Source of the DNA: Trachelipus rathkii
Lineage: Eukaryota; Arthropoda; Malacostraca; Isopoda; Trachelipodidae
Direction: 5' to 3'
Length of the DNA stretch: 25,000 nt
Assembly: GCA_015478945.1 (NCBI GenBank)
Contig: JABUQX010056930.1
Location: 1 to 25,000 of the forward strand
The position numbers and the translations under genes are program-made. Shown here piece by piece: positions 20,562 through 25,000 of this stretch. Position 1 is the stretch's first letter. Each line of letters starts with the position of its first letter. The notes beneath the pieces are model-generated. The model saw only the letters and a program-made list of their open reading frames with translations, did no database searches and was not told the origin of the DNA.

Positions 20562-20673
20562 AAATTATCCGGTTATCCGCCGGATAACAATGATATCGGC
20601 CGGAATACCGATGTCCAAAAACTTGGCCGGATAGCCGGATACCGATAGTTGCCGGATATCTGGCCCATCCCTA
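20562..20673 (-). mobile_element. hAT-like right end with CCGGATAT repeats
   Basis: It contains TTATCCGGTTATCCGCCGGATAAC, ATATCGGCCGGAATACCGAT, TGGCCGGATAGCCGGATACCGAT and TTGCCGGATATCTGGCCCATCCCTA, then (AT)n. The outer bases are the inverted match of the left end at 7843 (TAGGGATGGGCC then one mismatch, GA), with the same subterminal repeat unit. The two may be ends of one element split by later insertions, or solo ends of the same family. Confidence 0.55.
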
Positions 20674-20704
20674 ATATTATATATATATATATATTTATAT
20701 TATA

Positions 20705-20748
<44 letters not shown>

Positions 20749-20809
20749 ATATATATTATATATATATATTATATATAGTATATATATATATATATAATAT
20801 ATATATATG
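20674..20809. repeat. (AT)n microsatellite, interrupted
   Basis: It starts at the CATCCCTA terminus of the hAT-like end and stops at the LINE fragment at about 20810. Confidence 0.92.
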
Positions 20810-21235
20810 AGGGTGTATTTTGTTACCTGTGTTAATGTATAGTAGTGAGACATGGTCTTGAGTAAGAGGTATAGATCTAAAGTAAGTAATGTTCAGATGG
20901 ACAATCTTAAGGGCGTGTTTGGTGTGAGAATGAATTGGCAAAATAAGGAATGAACGTATTAGAGAGTTGTGTGGTGGTGAAGAAAGGAATAAATGAGAGA
21001 ATCGATGAAAGTATGTTGCGATGGTTTGGTCATGTTCTAAAAGGATGGAATGATAGTCGGTGGGTTAAGCAGATGTATAGTGGTGAGTGTGCTGGGAAAT
21101 CGATCGGCTGGAAGACCGAAGGAAAAGTGGATTGAGTCAGTAAATGCATGTCTGAAGGAGAGAATGTGAGTTTAGCAGAGGGAGAAGAAAGGTGCCAAAA
21201 ATAGAAGTGAATGAGCGGGGTTTTGTTATGAGGTA
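20810..21235 (+). pseudogene. LINE C-terminal fragment (plus strand)
   Basis: A plus-strand fragment read in several frames: MYSSETWS (about 20837-20860), then VQMDNLKGVFGVR, then VVKKGINERIDESMLRWFG and YSGECAGKSIG (frame 20950-21135), then GRPKEKWIESVNACLKER in another frame (about 21113-21166). The order SETW, MDNLxGxxGVR, GVxERIxESxLRWFGH, GRPxxxWIxxV is the conserved region after the RT domain of a LINE family common in arthropod genomes. The RT itself is not in the window: this is a 5'-truncated copy, as often left by incomplete reverse transcription. The preceding (AT)n tract marks its left limit. Confidence 0.75.
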
Positions 21236-21482
21236 TGTATTGTGGTCCACATGGGCTAAGGAATGAGCCCTACATTGGCGAGATGCCATGGTGAGAGTCC
21301 GCCGCAATCCTCATGAAGCTCAAGGATGGATTTTCTGACTGCGACGAGCTCTCACTAAAAAGGTATAAAGGGGCGGAAAGACTGGGCTTTCTCGACTCTT
21401 GTCATATTCTTCTACTACTTTTTCTGTTTCCAGTGCATGCGCACCTTACCACCAGTCTTGGAGGAGAGAAGGTGTGAAGATG
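21236..21482 (+). other. Probable 3' untranslated part of the LINE fragment
   Basis: Balanced-composition noncoding sequence between the LINE coding remnant and an (AT)n tract. No open frame, poly(A) or structure stands out. Confidence 0.35.
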
Positions 21483-21794
<312 letters not shown>

Positions 21795-21799
21795 CTTCA

Positions 21800-23170
21800 A
21801 TAAAAGGGCAGGGTCCATATTTGTTTCGGGTGAGCCAATTTCAGCGCTCCAAAGATGACTATAAAATTTCTTTATTTTTGCTGGCCAATTTTGATGGAAA
21901 GAAGGCAAAACTGTAGCTTTTTCTGAACTCTTAAACGTCGTTTTCGAGTGTTTTTTTTTTTTCCTTCTGTGTCGGTAGTCATTCTTTCAGAATTTTTCAA
22001 TTTTCAAAACCTATGTTTTTTGACATTTTTCGTATCATCAACTTCTATCAATTTTTTGCGAAATGACTTCAAACTTGAAATATGCATAAATTGGTCCATT
22101 AGCCTACAAAATGCACGAAATAGTTTTTGGATTTTTTTAAAATTTGTGCTTTGCAATGTCAAAATTCAAAATGCACTTTTTTTTATTTTAAAAAATGAAA
22201 AATTGCGATAACTTTTTTTCTTCTCATGCGATCTGGAATGAAATTTCAGAGCATATGTAGTGGAATATTTTGGAAAATTTTTAATTTTTTTTCTTTTGAG
22301 TATACAAAAAATTATCTAAGTTAAAAAGATGCATCCACCTCGACTATATATAGCTCCGAAAATTGATTGGTTATGGGATAAGTAAAAAATATATCACTTT
22401 TCCAAAAAAAAACACATTTTTTTGGAAAAGTGGTGAAATATTGATATATCTTTTTCTACTTGTCCGATTCAATATCAAATTTTCAGAGTTTTGTATAGAC
22501 CGGGCAGATACATTCTTTTACTTAGATAATTGTTTTGTATACTCAATAGAAATTTAAAAATTTTCCAAAAAAATTTTTTTGAAAACTTTTGTTCAAAAAC
22601 AATCACAATCTACTGCATATACAAAGAAAATATCTAAATAAAAATTGTGCATCTCCCAGACTGCAATATGCTCTGACATTTCAATCAGATCGGCATGAGC
22701 AGCAAAGAAAGTTATCGGCAATTTTCCCTTTTAAAAACCAATGAAGTGGGTTTTGAATTTTTTGACATTGCTAAGCACAAATTTAAAAATCAAAAAATAT
22801 TTCGTGCATTTTGTAGGTAACGGACCATCAAGTATATTTCAAGTATGAAATCATTTCGAAATAATTGTAAAGTTTGAAAAAGGGCAATGTAAACCATAGG
22901 TTTTGCAAAAATGAAAATTCTGAACGGAAGGAAAAAAAAAAAAGAAAAAAAAAAAAAAAAAAGAAGAGGAGGAAAAGAAAAAAAAGAAAAATTGTTGACA
23001 TGAAGACAGACAAAAAAAAAACACTCGAAACGACGTTTTAGTGGTCAGAAAAAGCTACAGTTTGTTTTTTTTTTTCCCTATCAAAAATTAGATGAAAAAT
23101 TAAGAATTTTTATGTTCATTTTAGCCGGTGGTGAAAATTGGGCCTCAGTCCGAAGCAAATATAACATTGA
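21800..23170. repeat. Long palindrome (fold-back) with hairpin centre
   Basis: The left arm 21800-22410 and the right arm 22417-23170 are inverted copies. Matching landmarks from outside in: CATATTTGTTTCGG (21813) with CCGAAGCAAATATAA (23150); AACTGTAGCTTTTTCTGA (21909) with TCAGAAAAAGCTACAGTTT (23045); CCTACAAAATGCACGAAAT (22103) with ATTTCGTGCATTTTGTAGG (22799); GAGTATACAAAAAATTATCTAA (22298) with TTAGATAATTGTTTTGTATACTC (22522). At the centre CACTTTTCCAAAAAAA (22395-22410) pairs perfectly with 22417-22432 around AACACA. No open frame is convincing. It could be a fold-back transposon/MITE or a hairpin-RNA source. The right arm is longer because of an A-rich insertion (22929-22990). Confidence 0.85.
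22395..22432. repeat. Centre of the palindrome: 16-bp perfect stem, 6-nt loop
   Basis: The arms meet almost directly, unlike most inverted transposon pairs, which keep a spacer. Confidence 0.9.
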
Positions 23171-23284
23171 CAATAATGTAACATTAATAGTAATTTTGAA
23201 AAATAAAAAATATAAAATTTTTGATTTTTTTCAATATAAAAAAATATTAATTAAAATTCTTAAGCTCAAATAATTCTCTTACAA
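23171..23284. other. AT-rich spacer between the two palindromes
   Basis: Short A/T-rich stretch with no recognisable feature. It may belong to the left arm of the second palindrome, whose counterpart lies beyond the window. Confidence 0.3.
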
Positions 23285-23430
23285 CAAAATATTGATAACT
23301 TCTTCATTTCATATTGTGCAGCTACGATGGAACACTCATTAAAGCTAGTTGCGATTGAAATTTTGCTGGGGTAGAATATAAAGAAGTAAAATATTCCGGC
23401 TACATTTCAGATAGAGAAATATTTGAAGTT
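23285..23430 (-). pseudogene. hAT transposase C-terminal (dimerisation) remnant, left arm
   Basis: The minus-strand mirror copy of the fragment at 24911-25000. It is more decayed: frames break within the FS-L-KR region, and only ELALM-like and VAAQYEMKK-type pieces can be followed. It extends about 50 bases further 3' than the right-arm copy, because that one is cut by the window. Confidence 0.5.
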
Positions 23431-23434
23431 CAGG

Positions 23435-23692
<258 letters not shown>

Positions 23693-24091
23693 AGCATCTG
23701 CCAGTCCTCCATCATTTTTCCTCTTAGGTCTGATTTTATAATGATGAGGAGCAGAAAAAGCCGTTCAACGCTAACTTGCTTTGGAGGTAGAGCAGTTGAC
23801 GCTTTCGACTAAGCTCTTCAATATCTAGAAGCTTTTCATATCTTCTGAGCTAAATCTGAAAAAGACTTGAGAAGGTAGTAATGGGGATAGTTTTAGTTTC
23901 ATACTTACAATATGTTTAGATGTTTCCTTTTCTTCTTTGACTTCCTGCAACCTCTTTAATGCAAAGACCAAATTGCAAGTGTAGATTAACGCTTTTTGGT
24001 TGTTGATCTTCAGTTAGGCTTACCCTGTAGATAGGATCAGTATAAACAGCAGCTAGTAGATTATCATTGTCAATGAGAGAAATTTTCTCTT
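23693..24091 (-). pseudogene. hAT transposase fragment, left arm
   Basis: The minus-strand copy of the 24221-24643 fragment. Reading from 24091 down, LIDNDNLLAAVYTDPIYR is followed by an SLTEDQ stretch, then an LQEVKEEKETS run and an acidic/basic segment ending in RPKRK. The first part resembles the DPRYK-type motif of BED-finger hAT transposases, and the acidic SSEDEYEKLLD run (better kept in the right arm) is the usual linker after it. Frameshifts are present. The fragment ends at the (AT)n tract. Confidence 0.55.
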
Positions 24092-24220
24092 CGTACGCAT
24101 GTTAGTTTTTTTAACCTACCTTATGTTTCAATTTGGATTATATTCTAACAAATTCAACCTTCAACCTTATACCACATCTATATTTAAGATGCTGAAGAAA
24201 TAAAAAATTCCAATGGTAAG
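24092..24220. other. Spacer of the inverted duplication
   Basis: About 130 unique bases between the arms, AT-rich, with no open frame or inner inverted repeat. It holds the turning point of the duplication. Confidence 0.6.
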
Positions 24221-24643
24221 AAGAGAAATTTCTCTCATTGACATTGATATTCTACTAGCTGCTGCTCTCTTTACTTATGGATCCTATTTCTTACAGGGTA
24301 AGCCTAACTGAAGATCAACCAAAAGCTAATCTAAACTTTGCAATTTGGTCCATTTGCATTACAAGGGGTTGCAGAGAAGTTTCAAGAAGAAAAAATGGAA
24401 ACATCTAAACATATTGTTAAGTGATAAAACTACAACTATCCCCATTACTACCTTCTCAAGTCATTTTTCAGAGAGCTCAGAAGATGAGTATGAAAAGCTT
24501 CTAGATATTGATGAAGAGCTTAGTCGAAAGCGTCGACTGCTCTACCTCCAAAGCAAGTTAGCGTTGAACGGCTTTTTCTGCTCTCAGCATTATAAAATCA
24601 GACCTAAGAGGAAAAATGATGGAGGACCTGGCAGATGCTATTA
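24221..24643 (+). pseudogene. hAT transposase fragment, right arm
   Basis: The frame 24345-24695 carries SESSEDEYEKLLDIDEELSR and KRRLLYLQ, followed by a basic KIRPKRK stretch, before running into (AT)n. Upstream, in another frame (24235-24320), the DPIYR-like motif of the left arm is degraded. The acidic SSEDEYEKLLD linker followed by SRKRR is typical of the region between the RNase H-like fold and the C-terminal dimerisation domain in BED-finger hAT transposases. These act in the nucleus to excise and insert DNA. No DDE residue or BED finger is in the window. The last codons of the open frame are AT repeat, not transposase. Confidence 0.55.
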
Positions 24644-24739
24644 TATATATATTATATATATATATAATATACCTTATATACAAAATATATTATAGTATAT
24701 ATTATATATTAATATATATATTTATTTATAGCTATATAT

Positions 24740-24832
<93 letters not shown>

Positions 24833-24899
24833 TATATTAATATTATATATTATATATATATCCGGTATAATATATATATATATATATATATAATATATA
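24641..24899. repeat. (AT)n microsatellite in the right arm
   Basis: Interrupted AT repeat of about 259 bases, with a single CCGG word at 24862-24865. It separates the two hAT fragments of the right arm. Confidence 0.92.
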
Positions 24900-24910
24900 T
24901 AAACGTGAAC

Positions 24911-25000
24911 TTCAAAAAATATTTCTCTACTTTGAAAAGGTCAAAACATACTTTTTTCAATTCTACAGGAGAAGAAAGACTAACAGAACTAGCTTTAATG
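24911..25000 (+). pseudogene. hAT transposase C-terminal dimerisation fragment, right arm
   Basis: A 30-codon open stretch runs to the window edge. It reads FKKYFSTLKRSK and, a little later, STGEERLTELALM. FSTLKR followed by a GEERLxxLALM box is the hallmark of the hAT family C-terminal dimerisation domain, here of the ZMYM/DUF4371-associated style. This style differs from the BED-finger style fragment on the other side of the AT tract, so two different hAT copies may be joined. The frame stays open at the last base; it has no start and is too short to judge whether the copy was intact. Confidence 0.68.

Noticed and set aside
22320..22345. CCACCTCGACTATATATA as the partner end of the GAGGTGG tip at 19394
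   Set aside because: Only about eight bases match, and it lies inside the arm of the 21800-23170 palindrome.
24298..24490. Splice-site-like junctions (ACAGGGTAAGC, ATTGTAAGT in the mirror arm, TTTTTCAG before AGCTCAGAAG) suggesting a host gene with introns
   Set aside because: The stretch across the first site reads through as DPIYRVSLTEDQ in one frame in the left arm, as expected for a hAT transposase without an intron. The other sites are likely chance.

Overview
This window reads as a gene-poor, repeat-dense stretch of an arthropod genome, most likely a decapod crustacean. I infer this from its content: long (AT)n microsatellites, a decayed Jockey-type LINE and a second LINE tail whose protein motifs are of a kind common in crabs and shrimps, a Penelope-like remnant, hAT fragments, and a Ty3/Gypsy LTR element primed by tRNA-Arg. 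I see no host protein-coding gene, tRNA or rRNA. Everything that looks coding belongs to a mobile element, and every element is broken.

Layout from left to right. Positions 1-2690 are AT-rich sequence with one (AT)n tract and no recognisable gene. Positions 2690-5745 hold an antisense, heavily frameshifted Jockey-type LINE: C-terminus at 2.7-3.2 kb, reverse transcriptase at 3.6-4.3 kb, endonuclease at 5.35-5.6 kb. A hAT-like terminus rich in CCGATA lies at 6055-6159. After an (AT)n tract, 6600-7600 holds a Penelope-like reverse transcriptase remnant, followed by a hammerhead-ribozyme-like motif at 7563-7590. A second hAT-like left end starts at 7843, and a small element with terminal inverted repeats occupies 7989-8934.

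The centrepiece is a nearly complete 9.4-kb Ty3/Gypsy element, about 9038-18435. In order it has a 5' LTR, a tRNA-Arg primer-binding site, gag (interrupted by one TGA), a -1 frameshift signal (slippery heptamer, 9-nt spacer and stem-loop), protease, reverse transcriptase, RNase H, integrase with a GPY/F module, a polypurine tract and a 3' LTR. It has two indel frameshifts, a substituted RT catalytic aspartate and a substituted protease active-site triad, so this copy should be inactive.

To its right, 18436-20673 holds microsatellites, a possible hAT-type end (19.4 kb) and a CCGGATAT-rich right end at 20562-20673. That right end matches the left end at 7843 in inverted orientation, so the LTR element may be nested inside one old hAT-like element. 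A plus-strand LINE C-terminal fragment follows at 20810-21235.

The last 3.2 kb are the most unusual part. There are two large palindromes side by side. The first (about 21800-23170) folds almost to its centre, with a 16-bp perfect stem around a 6-nt loop. The second (about 23290 to beyond 25000) is an inverted duplication of two hAT transposase fragments, each interrupted by an (AT)n tract at the same place, and it runs off the window edge. Nearly all (AT)n tracts abut element ends or repeat boundaries.
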